From Williamsia sp. 1135 (lineage in GTDB: Bacteria; Actinomycetota; Actinomycetes; Mycobacteriales; Mycobacteriaceae), in the NCBI RefSeq assembly GCF_002095395.1, contig NZ_MJEI01000097.1, positions 1-64,000 of the forward strand: a stretch of 64,000 bases of DNA, written 5' to 3'. The notes beneath the pieces are model-generated. The model saw only the letters and a list, made by a program, of their open reading frames with translations, did no database searches and was not told the DNA's origin. Shown one piece after another: positions 16,801 through 25,293 of this stretch (position 1 is the first letter of the stretch; each line of letters begins with the position of its first letter). A program made the position numbers and the translations under genes.

Positions 16801-18153
16801 CTACCTGGAGCGCTTGCGGTACTTGACCTTGCAGGGCTGCGCCAGTTGCACGACCATCTTCGAGTGGTCGTTCTTGTACGACTCCGACGGCTGGGCCATC
16901 TCGAACTCATAGTTCTGCAGGAGTACCGAGAAGATGGCTTTGAGCTGCATGATCGCGAACTGCGCGCCCACGCAGCGGTGCCGGCCGGCACCGAAGGGGA
17001 TCCACGTCCAGCGGTTCACCAGGTCTTCCTGGCGTGGCTCCAGATACCGGTCCGGATCGAACGCATCCGGGTTCGGGAAGTCCTCGGGCAACCGGTTCGA
17101 GATCGCCGGTGAGACCGCGATCGACTGACCGGGTTCGAGGTGGAAGTCCTCGACCTCGAAATCGTTCTGCACCACGCGCATCAACACGATCAGGGGCGGG
17201 TGCAGCCGCAGTGCCTCTTTGAGGGCCGACTCGAGTTTCGGGATCTGCCGCATTGCACCAAAGCTGTATTCGGCACCATCGGCGTAGATCTCGTCGAGTT
17301 CGGAGGTCACCTGAGCCATGTACTCCGGGTGGCGCAGCAGTTCGATCAGCGTCCACGCGGCGGTACCGGACGTCGTGTGGTGACCTGCGAACATCATCGA
17401 GATGAACATGCCGGTGATGGTGTCCGCGGTGAACCGCAGGTTGCCCTCGTCGTCGCGGATCGAGATCAGCACATCGAGAAGATCTTTGTCCTCATCGGTG
17501 GCCGGCTCTCCCGCGATACGGGTGTCCATGATCTCCTGGACCAACTCCACCAGCCCTTTTCGGGCCGCGTCACGCTTGCGGAAGCTCTCGATGTCGGCGT
17601 AGGCGTCGACATACGCGATCGGATCAGTGCCCTTTTCCAGATCGTGGTACAGGTGCGCGAAACGGCCATCCAGTTGTTCACGAAACTTTTTGCCCACCAG
17701 GCATGCCGACGAGGTGTAGATCGTCAGCTCCGCGAAGAACTCGAGGAGATCGATCTCGCCCTCGTCGCCCCACTCGGCGATGATCCGCTCGGTCTCTTGC
17801 GGGATCGTGATCGCGTGCTGCTTCATGTGCGCGCCCTTGAGCGCCTGGTTGTGCAGCATCTCCGACCTGCGCTCGGGGCTGGCATCGAACACCACCCCCT
17901 CACCGAAGATCGGGGTCATGAACGGGTACGCGGCCGCCTGATCGAGATCTTCTTCCGAGGCGCGGAAGAACGCCTCGTTCGCCGCGGCTCCCGACACGAG
18001 CGCGACTTCGCGATCGGCGAGCTGGAAGACACCGACGTCGCCGCACTCCTCGCGAACACGCCAGAACAGTCCGATCGGGTCGGTCGAGAGTTCTTCGAGG
18101 TGGCCGTGTTCGCCTTCGCCACCGGATACGCGCTTGGGTTTCGTGAGGGTCAC
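16801..18153 (-). CDS. cyp51: Cytochrome P450 CYP51, sterol 14-alpha-demethylase
   Basis: A 450-residue P450 that closely follows M. tuberculosis CYP51 (Rv0764c) along its whole length. Visible: the CYP51-specific SRS1 segment YPFMTPIFGEGVVFDASPER at 76-95, I-helix AGHHTT at 256-261 (His where most P450s have Glu/Asp), E313xxR316, and the haem loop FGAGRHRCVG with C394. It removes the 14-alpha methyl group of sterols such as lanosterol or obtusifoliol using three O2/NADPH cycles; the natural substrate in actinobacteria is uncertain. Soluble, no membrane anchor. Its start overlaps the SDR stop (ATGA). Confidence 0.97.
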   Translation of the reverse strand: MTLTKPKRVSGGEGEHGHLEELSTDPIGLFWRVREECGDVGVFQLADREVALVSGAAANEAFFRASEEDLDQAAAYPFMTPIFGEGVVFDASPERRSEMLHNQALKGAHMKQHAITIPQETERIIAEWGDEGEIDLLEFFAELTIYTSSACLVGKKFREQLDGRFAHLYHDLEKGTDPIAYVDAYADIESFRKRDAARKGLVELVQEIMDTRIAGEPATDEDKDLLDVLISIRDDEGNLRFTADTITGMFISMMFAGHHTTSGTAAWTLIELLRHPEYMAQVTSELDEIYADGAEYSFGAMRQIPKLESALKEALRLHPPLIVLMRVVQNDFEVEDFHLEPGQSIAVSPAISNRLPEDFPNPDAFDPDRYLEPRQEDLVNRWTWIPFGAGRHRCVGAQFAIMQLKAIFSVLLQNYEFEMAQPSESYKNDHSKMVVQLAQPCKVKYRKRSR

Positions 18154-18944
18154 TTCTTGTCTCCTTCGATGCGTGGGACCGGGGCTTCGGCCTCGACCTC
18201 GACCAAGCGCATGTGCGCTCCTCGAGGCATGGAAACGATCGTCAAGATTGCTGTGGCGAGATGTTCTGGTTTGAGAAAGTTGCTGTGGCGCGCGAGTCCG
18301 AACGGGATCCAGTCATTGAGGACCGACTCGGCGACCTCCGGGGTGAAGTTCATGCCCATTCCGGTCATGACCTGCCCCGGGCGGACCAGACTCGCCCGGA
18401 CGCCAGTGCCTTCGAGTTCCATCTGGGCGGCTTCGGCGAGCCCTTCGACTCCACGCTTGGCCGCCACGTAGGCGCCCATCTGCGGGCGGGGACGCATCAC
18501 GACGTCAGAGCTGATGAAGACGAAATCACCACGCCGCCTGGTGATCATCTCGGGAACCACCCGGCGATAGAGCCGCTGCGCGCCGAGCAGATGGATGTTC
18601 ACCTGCGCAGCGAAATCCTCGTTGCTGATCTCGTGAGCGCGTCCCGGGTCGAGGTCGCCCGCACCGGACACCACGATCTCGGCCGGTCCCAGTTGCGCTT
18701 GCGCCTTGGTGACGAACTCATCGATCGAATCGGCGTCGGTGATGTCCAGGGGTAGTGCGACTGCCTCACCGCCCGCCTCGTTGATCTGGTCGACGAACTC
18801 CTGCGATTTGTGAACTCGTCTGGCGCCCAGCGCAACCGGGTGTCCGGCAGCACCGAGCATGACGGCGGTGGCCGCACCGATACCGGACGAGGCACCGGCG
18901 ACGAGCACGGGACGACGGGCGGGTTGCGGTTCGAAACGCGGCAT
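18150..18944 (-). CDS. Short-chain dehydrogenase (Rv0765c-like)
   Basis: A 264-residue SDR with AGASSGIGAA near residues 16-25, an NAG-equivalent SGAGD, catalytic S around 144 (VFISSDV) and YVAAK with the Tyr and Lys in place. It corresponds in order and orientation to Rv0765c, lying between cyp123 and cyp51. It overlaps both: one base with the CYP123 stop (TGATG) and four with cyp51 (ATGA). Oxidation of a hydroxysteroid or terpenoid alcohol is the natural guess; no substrate is known. Confidence 0.9.
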   Translation of the reverse strand: MPRFEPQPARRPVLVAGASSGIGAATAVMLGAAGHPVALGARRVHKSQEFVDQINEAGGEAVALPLDITDADSIDEFVTKAQAQLGPAEIVVSGAGDLDPGRAHEISNEDFAAQVNIHLLGAQRLYRRVVPEMITRRRGDFVFISSDVVMRPRPQMGAYVAAKRGVEGLAEAAQMELEGTGVRASLVRPGQVMTGMGMNFTPEVAESVLNDWIPFGLARHSNFLKPEHLATAILTIVSMPRGAHMRLVEVEAEAPVPRIEGDKK

Positions 18945-20182
18945 CAGCGTGCCTTCACTTTCATCGGCAGAGATGCGAATCCCCGGACGTTGACCGAGTG
19001 CACGCGCTCGGCGTTGTCGATGTCGATGTCCACCTGGTTTATCGACTTGACGATCTGGCCGAGCGCCACGTTCGACTCGAGCCGGGCCAGGTGCGCACCG
19101 AGGCAGAAGTGCGTCCCCAGACCGAAGCTGGTGAGAGTCTGGGCGCTGTCCCGGCCGATCTCGTAGCGGTCGGCGTTCTCGAAAACGTCGTCGTCACGAT
19201 TGGCCGAACCCAGCAGCAGCAGGACGCGTTGGCCCGCCGGGATGGTGTAGCCGCCGTACTCGACGTCCTCCATCACCCTGCGGACCACGATCTGCGTCGA
19301 GTTGTCGTACCGCAATGTCTCTTCGGTCCACGCCGGCACGGCTTCGGGATCGGCCATCGGGATCGCGAGCTGATCTGGGTAACGCCAACCCCAATACACC
19401 GCGTTCGCAAGCAGTTTGGTGGTGGTCTCGTTGCCCGCCACGATCATCAGGATCATGAAGCCGATGATCTCGTCTTCGGTGAGCCTGGTCTTCTCACCGG
19501 TCTCGTCGTCGAGGATCTCGGCGTCGAGGAGCGCCGACACCAGATCGGTGCCGGGGTTCTTGCGCCGGTCGACGAGTAGTTCGCTGTAGTAGCGGGTCAA
19601 CTCGAAGTAGGCGTAGACGGCCGCTTCCGGGACGTCGAAGACTCCCTCCTCGCGGTGGATCAGCAGATCGGACTGGGTGCGCAGGTGGGCTCGGTCGGAC
19701 ACCGGCACGTCGAGCAGCTCGGACACGACATCCATCGGCAGCAGGCCGGCGAACTCGGTCACGTAGTCGAACTCGCCCATCTCCAGGCAGCGATCCCAGT
19801 GCTGGTGGGTGAGCTCGGCGATCCGTTCGGCGAGTTCACCGATCCGCTTGGGCGTGAACCCCTTCGACACCAGTTTGCGAATCCGCATGTGCTTCGGATC
19901 ATCGAGGGCCAGAAAGGACATCGACTTGTGCGCGTCGGGCCCGTAGGCGGCGGGATCCATCGACACACCCCAGCTGTTCGAGAGCCGAGCCGCGTCACGG
20001 AACCCGTTGCGCACGTCTTCGTGCTTGGCGAAGGCCCAGAAGTCCATGTCCGCGTTGTGATAGACCGGCGCCTCGGCCCGGAGCCGCGCATAAGTCGGGT
20101 ACGGATCTTCGTGGAAGTTGTAGTCGTACGGGTCGAACGGCAACGGGTCACGAAGGTTCGGGGTCTGCATACCTGCGGTCAT
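18944..20182 (-). CDS. cyp123: Cytochrome P450 (CYP123-like)
   Basis: A 412-residue soluble bacterial P450: I-helix AGNETT at 249-254, E288xxR291, haem loop FGLGTHFCLGAHLARLE with C360. Position and neighbours match M. tuberculosis cyp123 (Rv0766c), upstream of Rv0765c and cyp51. The physiological substrate of CYP123 is unknown. It presumably shares the ferredoxin at 16583. The ATG at 20182 overlaps the TetR stop by four bases, so the regulator, both P450s and the ferredoxin are read from one promoter region near 20.78 kb. Confidence 0.85.
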   Translation of the reverse strand: MTAGMQTPNLRDPLPFDPYDYNFHEDPYPTYARLRAEAPVYHNADMDFWAFAKHEDVRNGFRDAARLSNSWGVSMDPAAYGPDAHKSMSFLALDDPKHMRIRKLVSKGFTPKRIGELAERIAELTHQHWDRCLEMGEFDYVTEFAGLLPMDVVSELLDVPVSDRAHLRTQSDLLIHREEGVFDVPEAAVYAYFELTRYYSELLVDRRKNPGTDLVSALLDAEILDDETGEKTRLTEDEIIGFMILMIVAGNETTTKLLANAVYWGWRYPDQLAIPMADPEAVPAWTEETLRYDNSTQIVVRRVMEDVEYGGYTIPAGQRVLLLLGSANRDDDVFENADRYEIGRDSAQTLTSFGLGTHFCLGAHLARLESNVALGQIVKSINQVDIDIDNAERVHSVNVRGFASLPMKVKAR

Positions 20183-20769
20183 CGGTTCTCCAGCAGTAGA
20201 TTGGCCGCGGCGACGAGCCGATCGGCAATGGCGGAATACGTTTCGTAACCCATACCGGCGCGGACGAGCGCGCCGGAGTACAGCATTTCGAGTGCTTCGA
20301 GCAGGCTTTCGTCGGCCGGCGCCCCGGTATCTGCAACCAGCGCCGATGACAGCCGCTGCCGGATCAGCACGCCGATACGCACCCGTAGGTGTTCGACGTC
20401 GGGGTCGGATCCGAGCAGCGACGCCGTGACCGCCCGCGCCAACTGGTTGTCGTCCTCTACCGCGAGTGACACCGAACGAAGAACAACAGCCACCCGCTCT
20501 GCCCTGGGCAGCGACGCATCGGGCTCCACGATCTCTTCTGCCAAACGGCGCCAGAACAGTTCGGCGACCACGTGTCCCTTGGAACTGAAGTAGGTATAGG
20601 CGGTCGCGGGCGCGACACCGGCACGCTTGGCCACCGACCGCACCGTCAAGGCGTCGTAGCCGACTTCGCGGAGCACCTCCACAGCAGCCTCGGTGAGCTT
20701 GTTCACCGTGTCTGCCTGCGCGGTGGTGAGCCGACGGCGGGTGGATTCGAAAGAAACCGGACTGGACAT
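20179..20769 (-). CDS. TetR-family regulator (Rv0767c-like)
   Basis: A 196-residue TetR regulator: TVRSVAKRAGVAPATAYTYF helix-turn-helix at about 40-59. The ATG at 20769 is chosen because the residues after it (SSPVSFESTRRRL) align exactly with the start of the paralogue at 44898 (SEPTAVEATRRRL); an ATG at 20781 is possible. No ribosome site is visible, so the message may be leaderless. It is divergent from aldA, and an 18-bp palindromic site at 20802-20819 lies between them, as expected for an autorepressor of both arms. Corresponds to Rv0767c by synteny. Confidence 0.88.
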   Translation of the reverse strand: MSSPVSFESTRRRLTTAQADTVNKLTEAAVEVLREVGYDALTVRSVAKRAGVAPATAYTYFSSKGHVVAELFWRRLAEEIVEPDASLPRAERVAVVLRSVSLAVEDDNQLARAVTASLLGSDPDVEHLRVRIGVLIRQRLSSALVADTGAPADESLLEALEMLYSGALVRAGMGYETYSAIADRLVAAANLLLENR

Positions 20770-20801
20770 GGACAGTGACATTACACTAGGTTCAAACGCG
20801 A

Positions 20802-20819
20802 GTCCAGACACGTGTCCAG
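20802..20819. promoter_or_regulatory. Operator-like site GTCCAGACACGTGTCCAG
   Basis: The core GACACGTGTC is a perfect 10-base palindrome flanked by GTCCA and CAG. It lies between the divergent TetR and aldA genes, 16 bases before the aldA start and just ahead of its AGGAGG ribosome site. The same 18 bases recur with one change at 45461 and at 58149, and degenerately at 46607 and 62228. Confidence 0.75.
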
Positions 20820-20835
20820 AAGGAGGCGATCGGCG

Positions 20836-22302
20836 ATGACGCTGAGGCCAGAAAGCAGCTCCGAGCTGTTGATAGACGGAAAATTGGTACCGGGATCCGG
20901 CGGCACCTTCGACATCATCAACCCGGCCACCGAGGAGGTGATCGGGCAAGCCGCCGACGGCACCGCCGCCGACATGGACGCGGCCATCGCGGCAGCACGT
21001 ACCGCCTTCGACACCACCACCTGGTCACGTGATCCGGCGTTCCGCGCGAAGTGCCTCCGCCAACTACGCGATGCACTACAGGGCCACGTCGACGAACTAC
21101 GTGAGATCACCATCGCCGAGGTGGGGGCACCGCACTTCCTCACCTCGGGCCCGCAGCTCGAGGGACCCATCGCGGACCTGGGCTACTTCGCCGACCTGGC
21201 CGAGAACTACCAGTGGAGTTCCGATCTCGGTCGCGCCAAGCCGATGGGCATCAAGAACGACCGCGTGGTGCAGCGCGAGGCCGCCGGCGTCGTCGGCGCC
21301 ATCACACCCTGGAACTTTCCCCACCAGATCAACTTCGCCAAGATCGGGCCCGCGTTGGCCGCCGGCTGCACCGTCGTGCTCAAGCCCGCCCCCGACACCC
21401 CCTGGTGTGCGGCGCTGGTCGGCAAGGTCATCGCCGAGGAGACCGACATCCCCGCCGGCGTCATCAACATCGTCACCTCGAGTGACCACAGCGTCGGAGC
21501 ACTGCTCTCGACCGACCCCCGGGTCGACATCGTCTCGTTCACCGGTTCCACCGCCACCGGCAAGAAGGTGATGATCGCCGCGGCCGAGTCACTCAAGCGG
21601 GTGTTCCTCGAACTCGGCGGCAAATCGGCGTTCATCGTCCTCGACGACGCCGACCTCGCCTCGGCCTGCTCGATGGCCGGATTCTCCGTGGTCACCCACG
21701 CGGGCCAGGGATGTGCCATCACCACCCGCCTCCTGGTGCCGCGTGAAAAGTACTCCGAGGCAATCGCACACGTGCGCGACAGCATGGCCGGGCTGCCTGC
21801 CGGCGATCCCACCGATTCTGGGACGATCTGCGGACCGGTCATCTCCGCGGTACAGCGTGACCGTGTCGAGAGCTACATCCAGCTCGCCCGCGACGAAGGC
21901 GGCACCATCGAGGTCGGTGGCGGGCGCCCGGCGAACAAGGACAAGGGCTACTTCATCGAGCCGACGCTGATCTCGGGCGTCGAGAACTCGGCCCGGGTCG
22001 CCCAGGAGGAGATCTTCGGCCCCGTCCTGGTGATCATCCCGCACGACGGCGACGACGACGCGATCCGGATCGCCAACGACTCTCCGTACGGATTGTCCGG
22101 CGCGGTCTGGGGTACCGATCCCGACCGCATCAAGAAGGTGGTCGACGGGGTACGCACCGGGACCATGAGCATCAACGGCGGGATCTGGTACTCAGCCGAC
22201 ATCCCGTTCGGCGGCTACAAGCAATCCGGAATCGGCCGCGAGATGGGTGTGGCCGGCTTCGAGGAGTACCTGGAAACCAAAGCCATCGCGACACCAGCAT
22301 AG
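20836..22302 (+). CDS. aldA: NAD(P)-dependent aldehyde dehydrogenase (Rv0768-like)
   Basis: A 488-residue aldehyde dehydrogenase with PWNFP at 158-162 (catalytic N160), FTGSTATGK near 235, LELGGKS with general base E259, and GQGC with nucleophile C293. The ATG at 20836 follows AGGAGG, so the longer in-frame start at 20812 is rejected. It is the first gene of the rightward arm that matches Rv0768-Rv0771 and would oxidise the aldehyde made by the P450/alcohol dehydrogenase steps to an acid. Likely repressed through the site at 20802-20819. Confidence 0.94.
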   Translation: MTLRPESSSELLIDGKLVPGSGGTFDIINPATEEVIGQAADGTAADMDAAIAAARTAFDTTTWSRDPAFRAKCLRQLRDALQGHVDELREITIAEVGAPHFLTSGPQLEGPIADLGYFADLAENYQWSSDLGRAKPMGIKNDRVVQREAAGVVGAITPWNFPHQINFAKIGPALAAGCTVVLKPAPDTPWCAALVGKVIAEETDIPAGVINIVTSSDHSVGALLSTDPRVDIVSFTGSTATGKKVMIAAAESLKRVFLELGGKSAFIVLDDADLASACSMAGFSVVTHAGQGCAITTRLLVPREKYSEAIAHVRDSMAGLPAGDPTDSGTICGPVISAVQRDRVESYIQLARDEGGTIEVGGGRPANKDKGYFIEPTLISGVENSARVAQEEIFGPVLVIIPHDGDDDAIRIANDSPYGLSGAVWGTDPDRIKKVVDGVRTGTMSINGGIWYSADIPFGGYKQSGIGREMGVAGFEEYLETKAIATPA

Positions 22303-22315
22303 GGAGCAAGAAACA

Positions 22316-23053
22316 GTGAGCAACAACAGATTCGAAGGCAAGACCGCCATCGTCACCGGAGCCGCCGGTGGCATCGGCGAGGTCTACGCACGCCAGTTGG
22401 CTGCGGAGGGCGCCAATGTCGTGGTGGCCGACCTCAACGACGAGGCCGGCAAGCAGGTCGCCGCCGATATCGGTGGTCTCTACGTCAACACCGATGTCGC
22501 CGACCCGGAGTCCGCGCAGGCCCTGGCCACCGCCACCCTCGATGCGTACGGCCAGATCGATTACCTGGTGAACAACGCCGCGATCTACGGCGGAATGCAG
22601 CTCGACTTCCTGATCACCGTGCCGTGGGACTACTACAAGAAGTTCATGAGCGTGAACCTCGACGGGGCACTGAACGTGACCCGCGCGGTCTACGGACACA
22701 TGAAACCCGGCAGTGCCATCGTCAACCAATCGTCCACCGCTGCATGGCTCTACAGCGGCTTCTACGGTCTCGCGAAAGTCGGCGTCAACGGTTTGACCCA
22801 GCAGTTGGCCACCGAACTCGGCGGTTCCGGCATTCGCGTCAACGCCATCGCGCCAGGGCCGATCGACACCGAGGCCACCAAGTCGACCACGCCGGGCAAC
22901 ATGGTCAAGGACATGGTCGCCAAGCTGCCACTGTCCCGGATGGGGACTCCCGACGACCTCGTCGGCATGCTCCTGTTCCTACTCTCCGACGAGGCGAGCT
23001 GGATCACCGGGCAGATCTTCAATGTCGACGGCGGACAGATCATCCGGTCATGA
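22316..23053 (+). CDS. Short-chain dehydrogenase (Rv0769-like)
   Basis: A 245-residue SDR: TGAAGGIG cofactor loop near 14-21, NNAA near 87, SST and YGLAK with catalytic Tyr/Lys, C-terminal NVDGGQI. The GTG at 22316 follows GGGAG with suitable spacing. It is 13 bases after aldA and overlaps the next gene by four bases (ATGA). In position and type it matches Rv0769. The substrate is probably a hydroxylated lipid intermediate of the neighbouring P450s. Confidence 0.92.
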   Translation: MSNNRFEGKTAIVTGAAGGIGEVYARQLAAEGANVVVADLNDEAGKQVAADIGGLYVNTDVADPESAQALATATLDAYGQIDYLVNNAAIYGGMQLDFLITVPWDYYKKFMSVNLDGALNVTRAVYGHMKPGSAIVNQSSTAAWLYSGFYGLAKVGVNGLTQQLATELGGSGIRVNAIAPGPIDTEATKSTTPGNMVKDMVAKLPLSRMGTPDDLVGMLLFLLSDEASWITGQIFNVDGGQIIRS

Positions 23054-23901
23054 GCGATCACACACCCGTCGGTTTCATCGGCCTGGGCAACATGGGACTT
23101 CCGATGGCGCAGAAGCTGGCCGGATGGGACGGCGGTTTGACCTTCTGCGACCTGAACCCGGATGTCGACGTGGAGGGCGCGACGCGCGCTGATTCCGCTG
23201 CCGAGCTTGCCAAGTCCGCGAGCGTCATCGGAGTGACCGTCCTCAACGACGAGCAGGTCAACGCTGTGGTTGCCGGTCCGAACGGCATCCTCGAGACCGC
23301 GGAGCCGGGCACCGTGATCGCGATCCATTCGACGATCAGCCCCCAGACCGCGGTCGATCTGGAAAAGCAGTGTGCGGCGCAGGGCGTGGCCCTGGTTGAC
23401 GCGCCGGTGTCCGGGGGTGCAGACGGAGCGAAACAGGGCCGTCTGGCGATCATGGTCGGCGGCGAGCGGGACGCCTATCTGAAACTGAAAGAACCCTACT
23501 CGCTGGTGTCGGACATGATGATCCACGCCGGGCCGATCGGGGCCGGTACCAAGATGAAGCTGGCCCGGAACCTCCTTCACTTCATCTCGTTCACCGCCAC
23601 CACCGAGGCCTCTCGGCTCGCCGAGGCAGCCGGGATCGACATCGTCAAACTCGGCAAGGTGGTTCGCCACACCGACGCGATCACCGGTGGCGCCGGAGCG
23701 ATCATGCTGCGGGAGACCACCGCCCCGATTGCAGCCGACGACTTCTGGTACGACATCTTCACCCACGTCCGAGGACTCGGCGAAAAGGATCTCGGACTGG
23801 CCTTGCAATTGGGAACCGAACTGGGCGTGGAACTTCCGCTGGGCGAGATCGCCTTGGAACGGTTTGCCGACGGTTTGGGCGTAGGAAGGGACAACGCATG
23901 A
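23050..23901 (+). CDS. 3-hydroxyisobutyrate-dehydrogenase-like beta-hydroxyacid dehydrogenase (Rv0770-like)
   Basis: A 283-residue protein with the Rossmann start VGFIGLGNMGLPMAQKLAG, the substrate loop DAPVSGGADGAKQGRLAIMV, and GAGTKMKLARNLL carrying the catalytic Lys of the beta-hydroxyacid dehydrogenase family. It would oxidise a 3-hydroxy acid, or reduce an imine or semialdehyde, with NAD(P). ATGA overlap with the upstream SDR and with the downstream decarboxylase-like gene. The long in-frame extension upstream is Arg/His-rich antisense-type sequence and is not part of the protein. Corresponds to Rv0770. Confidence 0.92.
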   Translation: MSDHTPVGFIGLGNMGLPMAQKLAGWDGGLTFCDLNPDVDVEGATRADSAAELAKSASVIGVTVLNDEQVNAVVAGPNGILETAEPGTVIAIHSTISPQTAVDLEKQCAAQGVALVDAPVSGGADGAKQGRLAIMVGGERDAYLKLKEPYSLVSDMMIHAGPIGAGTKMKLARNLLHFISFTATTEASRLAEAAGIDIVKLGKVVRHTDAITGGAGAIMLRETTAPIAADDFWYDIFTHVRGLGEKDLGLALQLGTELGVELPLGEIALERFADGLGVGRDNA

Positions 23902-24311
23902 CATCGGAAGACACCACTGAGCAGCGTCAAAAGGGCTTGGACATGATGTCCAAGGTCTACGGCTGGGAGATGAAAGACGGGCCGGGAGACTTCTTCGCGC
24001 ACACCGCCGATCATCTCTTCGGCGAGGTGTGGACGCGTGAGGGGCTCTCGATCAGGGACCGTCGGTTGCTACTCCTGGGCGCGTTGGCGGCCACCGGACA
24101 GACAGATGTCGCAGAGATCCAAGCGGGTGCCGCACTGGGCAACGGGGAACTCGACGGTGACCAATTACGCGAGATCGCACTCTTCCTCTGCTACTACATC
24201 GGGTGGCCGCAGGGCACCCGGCTCAACTTCATGTTCGGCGACGTCATCGGCAAGTACGAGAAAGCCCAGCGGAAACAGGCGCAGAGCAACGGGACCCAAG
24301 CGAGCTCATGA
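23898..24311 (+). CDS. Carboxymuconolactone-decarboxylase-like protein (Rv0771-like)
   Basis: A 137-residue all-helical CMD/AhpD-fold protein (FGEVWTREGLSIRDRRLLLLGALAATGQ; LREIALFLCYYIGWPQGTR). It lacks the CxxC pair of AhpD peroxidases, so it belongs to the decarboxylase-like branch; true 4-carboxymuconolactone decarboxylation is doubtful in this context. ATGA overlaps on both sides put it in one operon with aldA, SDR and dehydrogenase, as Rv0771 is in M. tuberculosis. Confidence 0.9.
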   Translation: MTSEDTTEQRQKGLDMMSKVYGWEMKDGPGDFFAHTADHLFGEVWTREGLSIRDRRLLLLGALAATGQTDVAEIQAGAALGNGELDGDQLREIALFLCYYIGWPQGTRLNFMFGDVIGKYEKAQRKQAQSNGTQASS

Positions 24312-25293
24312 CCTTCTTCGCGACCCGGTACGACTTCCGGGCGCCTGGCGCCTCACCGACCGCGCGTGCCGAACTGTTCGCGCGCGCGGTCGAACAGGTC
24401 TCCTACCTCGACACGCACGATCAGGACGTCGTGATGCTCTCCGAGCATCACGGCTCCCCCGACGGATATCTTCCGAATCCACTGATGGTTGCCTCGGCGT
24501 TCGCGGCCGTCACCTCCCGGATCATGCTCACGATCTCCGCCATCGTCGTCAATCTGCACCACCCGCTCCGGCTCGCCGAAGACATCGCGGTGCTCGACCA
24601 CCTCAGTGGCGGCCGGGTGTCGTACACCCTCGGACTCGGCTATCTCCCTGACGAATACGCGCAATTGGGCGCGTCCTGGAAGACGCGGGGCGCAGACATC
24701 GAGCAGGCCATCCACGTTCTGCGTCAGGCATGGACCGGTGACGAGTTCGAGTTCGATGGACGCCCGGTGCAGGTCACCCCCACACCCCTGTCGCATCCGC
24801 ATCCCATGTTGTCCTACGGCGGAGGATCACGAGCGGCAGCGCTACGGGCGGCACGTCTGAACCTCGGCTTTCAGCCGCAGGTCGCCGATCCCGAACTGCG
24901 CGAACTCTACGACAACGAATGTCGGGCACACGGTCGCGACCCCGGCTTCGTGATGACTCCGCCACCGGGACCGTCGACAGTCTTCTGTGCCGAGGATCCC
25001 GATCACTTCTGGCGCGAGTACGGCGAGTTTCTCCTCGCCGACGCCAGAGCCTACGACGCCTGGCACGGCGATCACGCGTCCCACGTCAGGGACAGCTCGA
25101 CAACCGTCGCCGAATTACGCAGCGGCACCGGCTACGTCGTGTGCACTCCGGATGAGCTGATCAACCGTTGCCGAAGCCGCGAGTTCAAACTCGTCACCAG
25201 CCACCCCCTCTGTGCGCAGGCATGCCCGAGAAGCCGTCCTGGGAGAGCGTCCACCTGATCGGCGAGAAGGTCATCCCCGCGCTGAGGTCCTGA
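24308..25293 (+). CDS. Luciferase-like (LLM) oxidoreductase with C-terminal frameshift
   Basis: A flavin- or F420-dependent LLM-fold enzyme, about 327 residues if repaired. EHHGSPDGYLPNPL, LDHLSGGRVSYTLGLGYLPDE and the PHPMLSYGGGS segment are clear. In the literal sequence it ends at 25258 with an unlikely tail (ACPRSRPGRAST). Restoring one C in the run CCCCC at 25204-25208 yields PPLCAGMPEKPSWESVHL, a normal LLM C-terminus, and moves the stop to 25293. The ATG at 24308 overlaps the CMD stop (ATGA), so it is the last gene of the aldA operon. Sequencing error or a recent mutation would explain the shift. Confidence 0.8.

Noticed and set aside
23898-24311. True 4-carboxymuconolactone decarboxylase of the beta-ketoadipate pathway
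   Set aside because: No pca genes are nearby and the gene matches the CYP51-linked Rv0771 position, so only the fold is assigned.
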